DNA of 64,000 bases from Flagellimonas oceanensis (GTDB lineage Bacteria; Bacteroidota; Bacteroidia; Flavobacteriales; Flavobacteriaceae). This document shows, piece after piece, positions 18,939 to 29,732 of the stretch; positions within the stretch are counted from its first letter, which is position 1, and every line of letters starts with the position of its first letter. The stretch spans positions 7,501 to 71,500 of the forward strand of contig NZ_RZNA01000018.1 in NCBI RefSeq assembly GCF_003992595.1, in the 5' to 3' direction. Both the position numbers and the translations under genes were made by a program. The notes beneath the pieces are model-generated. The model saw only the letters and a program-made list of their open reading frames with translations. It was not told where the DNA came from and made no database searches.

Positions 18939-19320
18939 CGGAAACCTTCGCACTACATGTGTGCACTTGCGTTCGGGAAGCGAATACTTGACCGATGCCC
19001 CGGTGGACAACAATGGTAAAGGCGAAGCTTTTTCGCCCACGGATACCGTTGCGACCGGATTGGCCAATTGCATGATGACCATGATGGGCATCAAGGCCCG
19101 TGATCTGGATGTGGATTTGATAGGCTCCACCGCAGAGGTTACCAAGCACATGGCGGCCAATCCAAGAAGGATTTCCAAAATTGAGGTGACATTGGAGCTG
19201 CCCGCATCGGTATCGGAAAAGCACCGAAAGATTTTGGAGCATACGGCCAATACATGTCCGGTGCACCATAGTTTGCATCCCGACATTGAAAGAGTAATCG
19301 ATTTTAATTGGATAAAATAA
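18916..19320 (+). CDS. OsmC/Ohr family protein
   Basis: A 134-residue OsmC-fold protein; family members reduce organic or fatty-acid hydroperoxides with a pair of reactive cysteines. Both expected cysteines are visible, in GLANCMMTMMGI (about 58) and ANTCPVHHSL (about 116), as is the Glu/Arg pattern around them. The dimeric beta-alpha fold is complete at this length. The gene begins 23 bases before the LysM gene ends and itself overlaps the next gene by 13 bases, so it is the third member of a tightly overlapped operon. Substrate and electron donor are unknown; bacillithiol could be involved, but that is speculation. Confidence 0.88.
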   Translation: MTSKVTYNGNLRTTCVHLRSGSEYLTDAPVDNNGKGEAFSPTDTVATGLANCMMTMMGIKARDLDVDLIGSTAEVTKHMAANPRRISKIEVTLELPASVSEKHRKILEHTANTCPVHHSLHPDIERVIDFNWIK

Positions 19321-19847
19321 TTGCCATAGGATGTGTTTTTCTGCTCGGTTTTTTTGGATTCGCACAGGAAATCGAGGAGGGTGTCCCATGGAATGACACC
19401 ATAAGGCTCACATGGGCCGATTTTAAGGGCAAGGTGCCCACAGGGGAACCTTCCGCAGCAACTACCGCAAGTGGTATCAGCTACACCTACTCAGCGAATT
19501 TATTGCACCACGAGGTCCATTTGGATTTTGAGGTAAATGCCTATTTCTATCCCAATGAATCATGGTACAAGCCTGAATTGTGCAATGAAAATACCTTGGC
19601 ACACGAGCAGCTTCATTTTGATATTACCGAGGTGTTTGCCCGAAAGATGCGAGAAAAATTGCGTAGAACCTCCTTTTCCGATGATGTAAAGGCTGAGGTC
19701 AGAAAGATTTACAGTGATATCTTAAGGGGCTTACAGCAGTATCAGGAACGTTACGACTGGGAGACCAACTTTTCCCGAAACCGTGAAAAGCAATTGGAGT
19801 GGAACCTGAAGATCGCTGAAGCTCTTCAGGAAGTTGCAGAGCCCTGA
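19308..19847 (+). CDS. DUF922-like secreted putative zinc protease
   Basis: A 179-residue exported protein starting at a TTG codon (19308-19310) that overlaps the OsmC gene by 13 bases; there is no ATG nearby and this start gives a good signal peptide (ending FGFAQ). The motif AHEQLHFDITEVFARKM (about 97-113) carries a HExxH-like HEQLH with a following Asp, as in the DUF922/COG5661 predicted secreted zinc proteases. The front part LTWADFKGKVP is another family mark. The C-terminal half is a charged helix. Last gene of the guaA operon, ended by a terminator at 19856-19883. Protease activity is predicted, not shown. Confidence 0.78.
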   Translation: MDKIIAIGCVFLLGFFGFAQEIEEGVPWNDTIRLTWADFKGKVPTGEPSAATTASGISYTYSANLLHHEVHLDFEVNAYFYPNESWYKPELCNENTLAHEQLHFDITEVFARKMREKLRRTSFSDDVKAEVRKIYSDILRGLQQYQERYDWETNFSRNREKQLEWNLKIAEALQEVAEP

Positions 19848-19855
19848 ATCATGAA

Positions 19856-19883
19856 AAGAGGGGACGGACAGCCCCCTCTTTAT
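19856..19883 (+). terminator. Terminator of the guaA-DUF922 operon
   Basis: AAGAGGGG (19856-19863) pairs with CCCCTCTT (19873-19880), 9-base loop, followed by TTAT. Lies between the convergent DUF922 and sugar-isomerase-like genes. Confidence 0.7.
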
Positions 19884-19906
19884 AATACGTTTTATGAGTT
19901 CTTGGG

Positions 19907-20770
19907 TTAAATATCACACCGCATAAACCCATCCTTCAACGCTTCTATTTTATCCTCCCAGGTCACGATGAATTCTTGGGCTACGTATCCTTTGAACCCA
20001 GTGGTATGGATAGCCTTGATGATGGCCGGGTAGTAAAGCTCTTGCGTTTCATCGATTTCATGTCTGCCGGGAACACCCGCTGTATGGTAGTGCCCAAAAT
20101 AAGGGTGGTAGTTCTGTATACTTCGGATAATGTCGCCTTCTTGGATTTGCATATGGTAGATATCGAACAACAATTTAAAGTTGTCGCTTCCCAAGTGCTT
20201 GCAAAGTTCCACGCCCCAAATGGAGTTATCACACATATAATCAGGATGGTTCACTTGGTTAAAGAGCTCCATTTGAAGTACCACACCGTGTTCCTCGGCC
20301 AAGGGCATGATCTGCGAAAGCCCATCAACACAGTTCTGCAATCCCACATAATCGTTCATACCATTTCTATTGCCACTAAAGCATATAAGGTTGGTATAAC
20401 CTGCTTCGGCCACCTTCGGAATCATTTCCGTGTAGTTTTTGATGAGTTGCTCATGGTATTTGGGATTGTTCCACCCCTCGGTCAAACTAATTTCCGCTCC
20501 ATTGCACATGGAGCAATGGATATCATACTTCTTCAAGATGGGCCATCTGTCAGGACCTACCAAATCAATGGCGTTGACGCCAAGTTCGTTCAAGGTCTTT
20601 AAGAAATCCTCAAAGGGGATATCATTAAAGCACCATTCACATACACTGTGGTTGATATTGTGCTTGAGCTTGAATTCTTTGTTTTGCCCTGAGGTTGAGG
20701 TCATGGCAGAGGCTGAAGCCAGTCCGGCCGAACCAGCCGCGGCGGTGGCTATAAAATTTCTACGTTTCAT
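19907..20770 (-). CDS. Hydroxypyruvate-isomerase-like TIM-barrel protein, Tat-exported
   Basis: A 287-residue protein of the xylose-isomerase-like TIM-barrel group, closest in look to hydroxypyruvate isomerase (Hyi). The N-terminus MKRRNFIATAAAGSAGLASASA is a twin-arginine signal (KRRNFI) with a low-hydrophobicity stretch. Metal-binding acids are expected in VLQMELFNQ, LLFDIYHMQIQEGD and YVAQEFI, and HTAGVPGRHEID is a Hyi-family mark. Export by Tat suggests a periplasmic role on sugars or sugar acids, unlike cytoplasmic E. coli Hyi. It diverges from the DUF3820 gene with 43 bases between. Substrate unknown. Confidence 0.85.
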   Translation of the reverse strand: MKRRNFIATAAAGSAGLASASAMTSTSGQNKEFKLKHNINHSVCEWCFNDIPFEDFLKTLNELGVNAIDLVGPDRWPILKKYDIHCSMCNGAEISLTEGWNNPKYHEQLIKNYTEMIPKVAEAGYTNLICFSGNRNGMNDYVGLQNCVDGLSQIMPLAEEHGVVLQMELFNQVNHPDYMCDNSIWGVELCKHLGSDNFKLLFDIYHMQIQEGDIIRSIQNYHPYFGHYHTAGVPGRHEIDETQELYYPAIIKAIHTTGFKGYVAQEFIVTWEDKIEALKDGFMRCDI

Positions 20771-20813
20771 TATGTGGATTTGTTCTGGGAAAGATAGTAT
20801 TTTCGGGTTGGAT

Positions 20814-22719
<1,906 letters not shown>

Positions 22720-22730
22720 AACAATGCCAG

Positions 22731-22764
22731 TTTGGCATAAAATGGGCATTTGGGCATATATTTG
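22731..22764 (+). promoter_or_regulatory. Candidate yidC promoter
   Basis: TTTG at 22731-22734 and TATATTTG at 22757-22764, spacer 22 bases, fit the Bacteroidota -33/-7 pattern. The leader to the ATG at 22807 would be about 38 bases. Confidence 0.5.
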
Positions 22765-22806
22765 CAGCCTGAAATACTGTTAAAATATTTCTACTAAATA
22801 CGATTC

Positions 22807-24675
22807 ATGGAAGAAAAGAAGCTGGATTTTAAGTCCATTATTGGATTTGTACTGATTTTTGGGATACTCATCTTTATGTTTTACCAAAATCAGCCTACGC
22901 CAGAAGAGTTAGAGGCTCAAAAAGCAGAGCAAGCGCAGATTGAGGCAGAAGAAGCCAAGGCAGAGGAAGCAGCCAAAACCGCACCAGTAAAGGAAACAAA
23001 GACCGTAGACCTTACGGATTCCACCCAAGTGGCCGAATACAAAAATACGGTTGGGGCTTTTGGATTTACACAAACGGCTGATGGTACCACTATCTTGGAA
23101 AACGAGGTGCTCCAGTTGGAAGTGGCCAACAAAGGTGGACAGATTGTTGAGGCCAAGATGAAGAATTTTGTGACCCATGACTCCGTTCCGGTATATTTGG
23201 TAAAAGATGGCAATGCCAATTTTGCCTTGAACTTCACTACTTCGGACAATCGTGTTCTGAGTACTGCAGACCTGTATTTTGAACCATCCCTGACGCAAAG
23301 TGGTGACAACCATGTACTTTCCATGAAGGCCAAAGTGGCCAATAACCAGTTTTTGGAGTATCGCTATGAGATGAAACCGAATGAGTATTTGGTGGATTTT
23401 ACCGTTCGTTCACAAGGATTGAGCGGCGTGTTCAATACTAGCAAACCTGTTACTTTGGAGTGGGATTTGAAAGGTATCCGTCACGATCAAAGTATCAGAT
23501 ATGAAAATAGATATACCCGTCTGACATACAATCATGATGATGGAGACATCAGCAAGCTATCGGAGAGCAGTGATTTTGATGAGGAAACCGAAGTGGATGT
23601 AAAATGGCTGTCGTACCGTCAACACTTTTTCAGTTCCATTTTGGCAACGGACGACCATTTTAAGACCGCTGATTTGACCTCCACCAATTTGGTTGAGGAA
23701 GAGAGCAAGGAATTGCGCTTTACCAAAGAATATACAACTAGAGCTCCATTGGAGTTCCAAGGAGGGGAGTTGTCCCAGAATATGTATTGGTATTATGGTC
23801 CTACGGACGTCAAGGTCTTGGATAATTATGAGGATTTGGGTCTGGTGGAATCCATTCCGTTTGGATGGGGAATCTTTGGCTGGATCAACAGATATGTGTT
23901 CACACCCTTCTATACCTTCTTGAGTTCGTTCCTGCCGTACGGTATTGCCATTATCATCATGACGATTATGGTTCGATTGGCATTATCGCCGGTAACCTAC
24001 AAGTCCTATTTGTCGCAAGCCAAAATGAAGGTGTTGAAACCGGAAATTTCGGAAATCAGCGAAAAGTACAAGGACAACGCCATGAAAAAGCAGCAAGAGA
24101 CCATGAAGGTGTACAACAAAGCAGGGGTGAGCCCCATGAGCGGTTGTGTGCCCGCATTGTTACAGTTGCCGATTTTCTACGCACTGTTCATGTTCTTCCC
24201 AACATCTTTTGCGCTGCGCCAAAAATCATTCTTGTGGGCAGAGGACCTTTCCTCTTACGATACCATTTTCGAATTGCCGTTTACCATTCCGTTTTACGGT
24301 GACCACGTATCCCTGTTCCCGATTTTGGCATCCATTGCTATCTTTTTCTATATGCAGATGACAACGGGGCAGAGCATGCAGATGCAACAGCAACCGGGTA
24401 TGCCCAATATGAAATTCATTATGTACCTATCACCCATTATGATGTTGTTCTTCTTTAACAACTATGCGAGTGGGTTGAGTTTGTACTATTTCATCTCCAA
24501 CTTGATCACCATCTTTATTATGTTGGCCATCAAGAACTACATTTTGGACGAGGATAAAATCCATGCCCAGATCCAGGAGAACAAAAAGAAACCTAAAAAA
24601 GAGAACAAGTTCCAGCGTAAGATGCGCGAAATGATGGAACAGGCCGAAGAGCAAAAGAAATCTGGAAGAAGATAA
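22807..24675 (+). CDS. yidC: Membrane protein insertase YidC
   Basis: A 622-residue inner-membrane insertase of the Gram-negative type, which inserts and folds membrane proteins with or without SecYEG. Helix 1 (about 11-27) is followed by an alanine/glutamate-rich linker, a large periplasmic beta-sandwich (about 70-345) and five C-terminal helices starting near 355. The cytoplasmic loop between helices 2 and 3 contains KYKDNAMKKQQETMKVY, and a conserved Arg of the hydrophilic groove lies in IMTIMVRLALSP. The tail is basic (ribosome-contacting). Followed by a strong terminator. Confidence 0.96.
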   Translation: MEEKKLDFKSIIGFVLIFGILIFMFYQNQPTPEELEAQKAEQAQIEAEEAKAEEAAKTAPVKETKTVDLTDSTQVAEYKNTVGAFGFTQTADGTTILENEVLQLEVANKGGQIVEAKMKNFVTHDSVPVYLVKDGNANFALNFTTSDNRVLSTADLYFEPSLTQSGDNHVLSMKAKVANNQFLEYRYEMKPNEYLVDFTVRSQGLSGVFNTSKPVTLEWDLKGIRHDQSIRYENRYTRLTYNHDDGDISKLSESSDFDEETEVDVKWLSYRQHFFSSILATDDHFKTADLTSTNLVEEESKELRFTKEYTTRAPLEFQGGELSQNMYWYYGPTDVKVLDNYEDLGLVESIPFGWGIFGWINRYVFTPFYTFLSSFLPYGIAIIIMTIMVRLALSPVTYKSYLSQAKMKVLKPEISEISEKYKDNAMKKQQETMKVYNKAGVSPMSGCVPALLQLPIFYALFMFFPTSFALRQKSFLWAEDLSSYDTIFELPFTIPFYGDHVSLFPILASIAIFFYMQMTTGQSMQMQQQPGMPNMKFIMYLSPIMMLFFFNNYASGLSLYYFISNLITIFIMLAIKNYILDEDKIHAQIQENKKKPKKENKFQRKMREMMEQAEEQKKSGRR

Positions 24676-24706
24676 TCCTGACAGAATACCTTTTTGGTCA
24701 AAATAA

Positions 24707-24742
24707 AAAACTCCCTCAAGATTGCCTTGGGGGAGTTTTCAT
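24707..24742 (+). terminator. yidC terminator
   Basis: AAAACTCCCTCAAG (24707-24720) pairs with CTTGGGGGAGTTTT (24726-24739), 14 pairs with one U-G, 5-base loop, T-rich tail. Confidence 0.85.
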
Positions 24743-24885
24743 TTACAGGTTTAGTTTGGAAAGATTTGGGACTCCAAAGATGCGGCATTATCGATATCCA
24801 AAAAATTAAAAGTTGTAAAACAGCTCCTTTTTGTGGGTAAATAATTCCATTTTGATGTGTCATCGACGAACGGTAGATCCCACCC

Positions 24886-24922
24886 GATAAAAAGCCCCCT
24901 CAAAATTATTTGAGGGGGCTTT
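24886..24922 (-). terminator. Terminator of the fasciclin gene
   Basis: AAAGCCCCCTCAAA (24891-24904) and TTTGAGGGGGCTTT (24909-24922) form a perfect 14-pair stem with a 4-base loop. Read on the minus strand it is followed by TTATC, 28 bases past the fasciclin stop. Confidence 0.85.
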
Positions 24923-24950
24923 CATGCACTATCTATTAATCAAAAACTAG

Positions 24951-26822
24951 TTAGTTTGAAGTGTCTGGGAGCAATACGGTATCCACTACATGAATCACAC
25001 CATTGATGGCCTGAACATCCACGGCATCGATACCAATGCCCATGTTTCCTGCTCCGTCGGTAATATCGGCAATATTGTCCCCTGTGCCAGGCAGGTTGAT
25101 GGTAATCATATCACCCTCCAAAGTTGTTGCCGTGGCACCATCACTCAAGTCTCCTGAACGTACATTCGCTCCTGCCACTACGTGGTGTTGCAGTATCGGA
25201 ATCAGGTCAGCTTCAGCTGGAATACTGGCCAAAGCGGCAAATGCATCGTTGGTGGGGGCGAATACGGTAAATGGATCGCTTCCTGCACCATCTTGAGCGG
25301 ACAATACGCTTACAAAATCCGTACTTGGGGTCAATTCGGTCAACGCCTGAACCAAAGTGGAGAAAGTAGGGTCAGCTGCAGCAAAGGTCACAACTGTTGG
25401 CAAGTCGATTACAGCATCCACAGTATGGATTACCCCATTGCTGGCTACAATATCTGCCATTACCACACCACTTGTTCCATTCAAGGTTACACCGTCATCA
25501 ATATTGATGTATAGACTCAAGTTCTCATCCACATCGAACTCAGCAGCGGTATTCACATAAGAATTTGTCAAATCTGAAGAGAATGCGGCAGTACCCACCA
25601 CTACGTGATTGGATAGTATGGCATTCAAATCATTGGAATTCGGGTTGGTAAATGCATCAAAAGCATCGTTTCCAGGTGCAAACACGGTAAATAGTTCTTC
25701 TTCATCGGATAGTAAATCAGTGAATGTCGTATTTCCACCATCGGTAAGTGCTCCAACCAAAGAAGAGAGTCCTGGATTGGCAACGGCATGGTCCACAATA
25801 TTAGGTATGTCTATTACGGCATCCACAACGTGTACAATACCATTGATTGCTTTTACATCCGGTGTCACTACGGACGATACTCCATTGAATGTTACACCAT
25901 CAGAAGTATCGAAGAACAAACTTACATTTTGGTCTCCAGCTCCTGTGGCCATAGTACTTGTATAACCGGAACCAAGTCCTGTCAAGTCTTCAGAAGTAAC
26001 TTCGCCACTGATCACATGGTTGAGCAATACGTTGGTCAATACATCAACTGGAACATCTGCCAAGGCTGCACCATCCAAGAATGTCTCAAAAGCTTCGTCG
26101 GTCGGGGCCAATACAGTAAAAGGTCCATCGCCACGAAGTACAGTTGGCAAATCTCCATCGGCTGCGGTCAGTGCGGCCACTAGGTTTTGTAGATTTTCGT
26201 TTCCAATGGCCAAATCGGTAATAGGGACTAAGATAATATCGGCCAATTCATCCAGAATAGCTTGAGGCAGTAATACTTTATCTATGATATGTACAACACC
26301 ATTGGAGACTTCAATATCTGCATTGACCACTTCTGCAGAAACGTCCGTGGCATCTTCTATAAATACACCACCTTCGGTAGATACTTGAAGGGTGGAACCT
26401 TGTAAGGTGGTAAGGCTCATACCGTCACTTAAATCCGTGGATAGGGCAGCATCAGCAACCACATGGTAGGTCAAGATCACAGCCAATAAGTCCTGTAATT
26501 GTTCGGAGTTGAAATCGTCCAACGAATCAAAACCGTCCAATTGGGCCAGTAAATCGTTGAATGCATCATTGGTCGGTGCAAAAACGGTAAAGGGACCATC
26601 TCCGCTCAGTGCAGTGATCAGGTCATTGTTGGCACTTTCGTCCGCTTTTTGAAGGGCGGCAACCAAAGTGCTCAATTCTGAAGTGGCCTGTGCCGCTTCA
26701 ACAATATTATCTCCCTCCGGCTCCATTGGAGGCGTAGGTCCATTGTCGTCATCGGAACACGAAGTGAATCCGATAAATAAGAATAAAAAGGTCAGTCGGG
26801 CTAAATGTTTAAATGTCTTCAT
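24951..26822 (-). CDS. Lipoprotein with four fasciclin (FAS1) domains
   Basis: A 623-residue lipoprotein: signal 1-21, lipobox FTSC (Cys22), then SDDDN, which resembles the surface-export signal of Bacteroidota lipoproteins. Four FAS1 modules follow near 40-190, 198-337, 338-475 and 476-622. Each has the H1 box (for example GPFTVFAPTNDAF) and the H2 box (GVVHIIDKVLLP, GIVHVVDAVIDIP, GVIHTVDAVIDLP, GVIHVVDTVLLP). FAS1 domains mediate adhesion in eukaryotes and bacteria. It is acidic and threonine-rich, typical of secreted proteins. The regular repeats produce long antisense frames that are not genes. Single-gene unit with its own terminator. Confidence 0.93.
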   Translation of the reverse strand: MKTFKHLARLTFLFLFIGFTSCSDDDNGPTPPMEPEGDNIVEAAQATSELSTLVAALQKADESANNDLITALSGDGPFTVFAPTNDAFNDLLAQLDGFDSLDDFNSEQLQDLLAVILTYHVVADAALSTDLSDGMSLTTLQGSTLQVSTEGGVFIEDATDVSAEVVNADIEVSNGVVHIIDKVLLPQAILDELADIILVPITDLAIGNENLQNLVAALTAADGDLPTVLRGDGPFTVLAPTDEAFETFLDGAALADVPVDVLTNVLLNHVISGEVTSEDLTGLGSGYTSTMATGAGDQNVSLFFDTSDGVTFNGVSSVVTPDVKAINGIVHVVDAVIDIPNIVDHAVANPGLSSLVGALTDGGNTTFTDLLSDEEELFTVFAPGNDAFDAFTNPNSNDLNAILSNHVVVGTAAFSSDLTNSYVNTAAEFDVDENLSLYINIDDGVTLNGTSGVVMADIVASNGVIHTVDAVIDLPTVVTFAAADPTFSTLVQALTELTPSTDFVSVLSAQDGAGSDPFTVFAPTNDAFAALASIPAEADLIPILQHHVVAGANVRSGDLSDGATATTLEGDMITINLPGTGDNIADITDGAGNMGIGIDAVDVQAINGVIHVVDTVLLPDTSN

Positions 26823-26996
26823 TTGATGATAGTTATTTGTTCAACGTTTTAAAAGTATGTTTAAACAAAATAAAAACAATAATGTTTAACATTTTAAGCA
26901 AAAACTTTAACAAAATAAAAATAAGGATCTCAGCGGTTTACATTTTGGATACTTTCGCTTTAAGACATTATTATATTTTAAATGAGCATCAATTTG

Positions 26997-27004
26997 TATT
27001 TTTG
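26997..27004 (+). promoter_or_regulatory. Candidate -7 element of mnmA
   Basis: TATTTTTG matches TAnnTTTG, 18 bases before the ATG at 27023. The 200-base gap to the divergent fasciclin gene is very AT-rich and no clear -33 TTG is seen. Confidence 0.45.
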
Positions 27005-27022
27005 TAGCCTTAAATTATTGCA

Positions 27023-28213
27023 ATGAAAAAGGTTGTTGTTGGACTTTCGGGAGGTGTGGATTCAAGTGTAGCTGCTTATCTGCTCAAAGAGCAAGGGTAC
27101 GATGTCATTGGCCTGTTCATGAAGAACTGGCATGACGATTCCGTGACCATATCCGAGGAATGCCCATGGCTGGAGGATAGCAATGATGCCTTGATCGTGG
27201 CTGAAAAGTTGGGTATTCCCTTCCAAACGGTGGATTTAAGTGCGGAATACAAAGAACGAATCGTGGATTATATGTTCAATGAGTACGAGAGAGGAAGGAC
27301 TCCCAATCCCGATGTACTCTGCAATCGCGAGATCAAGTTCGATGTGTTCATGAAAATCGCCCTCCAACTGGGGGCGGATTATGTGGCGACCGGTCATTAT
27401 TGCAGGAAGGGAACCGTTCAAAACCAAGATGGTACCGAAACCTATCAATTATTATCAGGCAAAGACCCCAACAAAGACCAGTCTTATTTCCTTTGTCAAT
27501 TGTCACAAGAACAGTTGTCCAAAACTTTGTTTCCCATTGGCGACCTATTGAAACCAGAAGTAAGGAAAATAGCTGCGGAAAATAGCTTGATCACTGCCGA
27601 TAAAAAAGATTCCCAAGGATTGTGCTTCATTGGCAAAGTACACCTGCCTGAATTTTTACAGCAAAAATTGAAGCCTAAAAAAGGTGTGATTGTGGAAGTT
27701 CCCAGCGATGCGACCCATTTTTCCAATACTGTTCCCGAGTTTCAGAGCGAGAGGGAAAAACTGGTGTTCCGTGCCGGGAAGCCTGTGTATGCTGAATCGG
27801 ACGGTAAAGTGGTAGGGGAGCATCAAGGTGCGCACTACTTTACCATTGGGCAGCGAAAAGGATTGAATGTCGGCGGAACCAAGGAACCTTTGTTCGTCAT
27901 CGATACGGATGTTGACAAGAACATCATTTATACCGGACAAGGAAAATCGCATCCTGGCCTACTTAGAAATACGTTGTTCATCAAAGAAGACGAACTTCAT
28001 TGGGTGCGTCCCGATTTGTCTTTGGAAGTGGATGAAACAATGGAGGTTATGGCTCGTATTCGATACCGTCAACCGTTACAGTCCGCAACCCTCTACAAAG
28101 TAGAAAATGGTTTGTTCGTTGATTTCAAAGAGAAACAATCCGCTATTACCGAAGGGCAGTTTGCAGCTTGGTACATTAATGATGAGTTGGTTGGTTCTGG
28201 AGTGATTTCCTAG
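27023..28213 (+). CDS. mnmA: tRNA-specific 2-thiouridylase
   Basis: A 396-residue enzyme that puts sulfur on position 2 of U34 in Lys, Glu and Gln tRNAs. The N-terminal ATP-pyrophosphatase domain has the P-loop GLSGGVDSS (7-15). The two catalytic cysteines are Cys100 in [12 protein letters not shown] and Cys201 in GLCFIGKV. The [11 protein letters not shown] and C-terminal beta domains are complete. Compared with E. coli MnmA it has the longer stretch after NWHDD (about 38-52, with CPW) that is typical of Bacteroidota members. The family works with a cysteine desulfurase relay; none is nearby. Confidence 0.95.
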   Translation: MKKVVVGLSGGVDSSVAAYLLKEQGYDVIGLFMKNWHDDSVTISEECPWLEDSNDALIVAEKLGIPFQTVDLSAEYKERIVDYMFNEYERGRTPNPDVLCNREIKFDVFMKIALQLGADYVATGHYCRKGTVQNQDGTETYQLLSGKDPNKDQSYFLCQLSQEQLSKTLFPIGDLLKPEVRKIAAENSLITADKKDSQGLCFIGKVHLPEFLQQKLKPKKGVIVEVPSDATHFSNTVPEFQSEREKLVFRAGKPVYAESDGKVVGEHQGAHYFTIGQRKGLNVGGTKEPLFVIDTDVDKNIIYTGQGKSHPGLLRNTLFIKEDELHWVRPDLSLEVDETMEVMARIRYRQPLQSATLYKVENGLFVDFKEKQSAITEGQFAAWYINDELVGSGVIS

Positions 28214-28227
28214 ATAGATTCCTTATT

Positions 28228-28235
28228 TATTTTTG
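28228..28235 (+). promoter_or_regulatory. Candidate -7 element upstream of the nitronate monooxygenase gene
   Basis: TATTTTTG matches TAnnTTTG, 32 bases before the ATG at 28268. No -33 TTG at a usual distance, so read-through from mnmA is equally possible. Confidence 0.35.
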
Positions 28236-28267
28236 ATTATTTTGGTGGAAACTTGAATTGAATTTCC

Positions 28268-29209
28268 ATGCAGAACAACATCACACAACTTTTCGGAATC
28301 GAATATCCCATCATTCAAGCAGGAATGGTCTGGGCCAGCGGTTGGCGTTTGGCCTCAGCGGTTTCTAATGCTGGCGGTTTGGGGTTGTTGGGAGCGGGAA
28401 GTATGTATCCCGAGGTTTTAGAAGAACATATCATCAAATGTAAAAAGGCGACGGATAAACCTTTTGGTGTGAACGTGCCCATGTTGTATCCCGACATTGA
28501 AAAATTGATGGATATCATCGTAAAGCATGAAGTGAAAATTGTGTTCACTTCAGCAGGTAATCCCAAAACATGGACCAAGTTTCTTCAAGAGAATGGGATA
28601 ACGGTGGTACATGTGGTGAGCAGTGTCAAGTTTGCCCTGAAAGCCCAGGAAGCAGGGGTAGATGCAGTTGTGGCCGAAGGCTTTGAAGCTGGTGGGCACA
28701 ACGGACGTGATGAAACCACAACGCTCGTGCTTATTCCCTCTGTAAAGGAAAAGATAGGTATTCCCCTCATTGCAGCCGGAGGCATCGCCACAGGAAGGGC
28801 CATGTTGGCCGCCATGGTGTTGGGAGCCGATGCTGTTCAAGTGGGTAGCAGGTTTGTAGCCTCTCCTGAGGCATCGTCACATGAACTTTTCAAAAAATGG
28901 GTAGTGGATGCCAAGGAAGGCGATACCCAATTGACCTTAAAGGAACTCGCTCCTGTAAGATTACTCAAAAACAAATTTTTTCAAGATGTCCAGGAAGCAT
29001 ATGCCCAAGGTGCCACCAAAGAGGATTTAAAGGAGCTATTGGGAAGGGCGAGGGCAAAAAGAGGCATGTTCGAAGGCGATATGGAAGAAGGGGAATTGGA
29101 AATAGGGCAAGTATCCGGTCTGATTCATCATATAACCCCGGCAGCTGAAATCGTTGCGGAATTGATGTCTGAATTTAAGCAGGCCAAGGCCGAAATGTGC
29201 CAGAATTAG
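28268..29209 (+). CDS. NAD(P)H-dependent flavin oxidoreductase, nitronate monooxygenase-like
   Basis: A 313-residue FMN-binding TIM barrel of the 2-nitropropane dioxygenase/FabK family. IIQAGMVWASGWRLASAVSNAGG is split over residues 15-37 and is the N-terminal FMN-binding stretch. VVAEGFEAGGHNG (about 132-144) holds the active-site histidine expected for the family, and IAAGGIATGRAM with GADAVQVGSRF (about 168-198) bind the FMN phosphate. Members detoxify nitronates, reduce enoyl-ACP (FabK) or have unknown substrates, and this one is closest in look to YrpB-type proteins of unknown substrate. Lies 54 bases after mnmA. Confidence 0.88.
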   Translation: MQNNITQLFGIEYPIIQAGMVWASGWRLASAVSNAGGLGLLGAGSMYPEVLEEHIIKCKKATDKPFGVNVPMLYPDIEKLMDIIVKHEVKIVFTSAGNPKTWTKFLQENGITVVHVVSSVKFALKAQEAGVDAVVAEGFEAGGHNGRDETTTLVLIPSVKEKIGIPLIAAGGIATGRAMLAAMVLGADAVQVGSRFVASPEASSHELFKKWVVDAKEGDTQLTLKELAPVRLLKNKFFQDVQEAYAQGATKEDLKELLGRARAKRGMFEGDMEEGELEIGQVSGLIHHITPAAEIVAELMSEFKQAKAEMCQN

Positions 29210-29258
29210 GGCATTGCACCAAGAGTTTAAGAAACTTTTGATATATTTAACCAGCGCA

Positions 29259-29732
29259 ATGAGAACACTTATCCCCACACTACTCTTTTTTGTGCTCGCT
29301 TCGCATTGCCATGGGCAAGTGGAGCGGGACAAAGCACTCCACTTTTTGGGAGGCAATCTCTTTGGCCTTGCTGGGGCCGGAATCGCTAAGCAAGCTTCTG
29401 ACGGAAATAGAATCTGGACTTTTGTAGGATCCGTGGCTGGCAGTACCCTTATTGGATTGGCCAAGGAGACCGTGGATGCGGGACAACGGGAAAACGGATG
29501 GGACAACGATGATTTGGCCGCCACGATTTTAGGTGGAGTTACCGTTGGCGTTACCATAGACCTGTTTTCTAAAAAGGACGATAGAAGACGTCTACGGGGG
29601 CGGTATTCAAAACTTGATTTGAAAAAGAAAAAACATTTTCTCCAACCCCAATCACAATTTGTGGTGCTAGAGGGTAAGCTCCCATCCCTAAACACTTTAG
29701 GGCTTTCCAATCAGCAGCTTACCACTAAATAA
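29259..29732 (+). CDS. Exported hypothetical protein with DKALHFLGG motif
   Basis: A 157-residue protein. The start at 29259 gives a signal peptide (MRTLIPTLLFFVLASHCHGQ); a longer frame to 29214 has no signal. The body starts with DKALHFLGGN, then a glycine-rich hydrophobic pair of segments (LFGLAGAGIA, GSVAGSTLIGLAKE) and NDDLAATILGG. This pattern resembles the DUF2279/YfiM-type periplasmic or outer-membrane proteins, which carry DK-x-LH-x2-x-G near the start, but the match is weak. The tail is strongly basic. It overlaps the convergent DUF58 gene by 8 bases. Function unknown. Confidence 0.7.
   Translation: MRTLIPTLLFFVLASHCHGQVERDKALHFLGGNLFGLAGAGIAKQASDGNRIWTFVGSVAGSTLIGLAKETVDAGQRENGWDNDDLAATILGGVTVGVTIDLFSKKDDRRRLRGRYSKLDLKKKKHFLQPQSQFVVLEGKLPSLNTLGLSNQQLTTK

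Noticed and set aside
19976-20602. 208-codon plus-strand frame opposite the Tat-exported TIM-barrel gene
   Set aside because: It lies wholly antisense to a gene with clear family motifs and a Tat signal, and has no recognisable content.
25036-26265. Long plus-strand frames across the fasciclin gene
   Set aside because: They are antisense shadows of the four FAS1 repeats; they lack start signals and protein-like composition.
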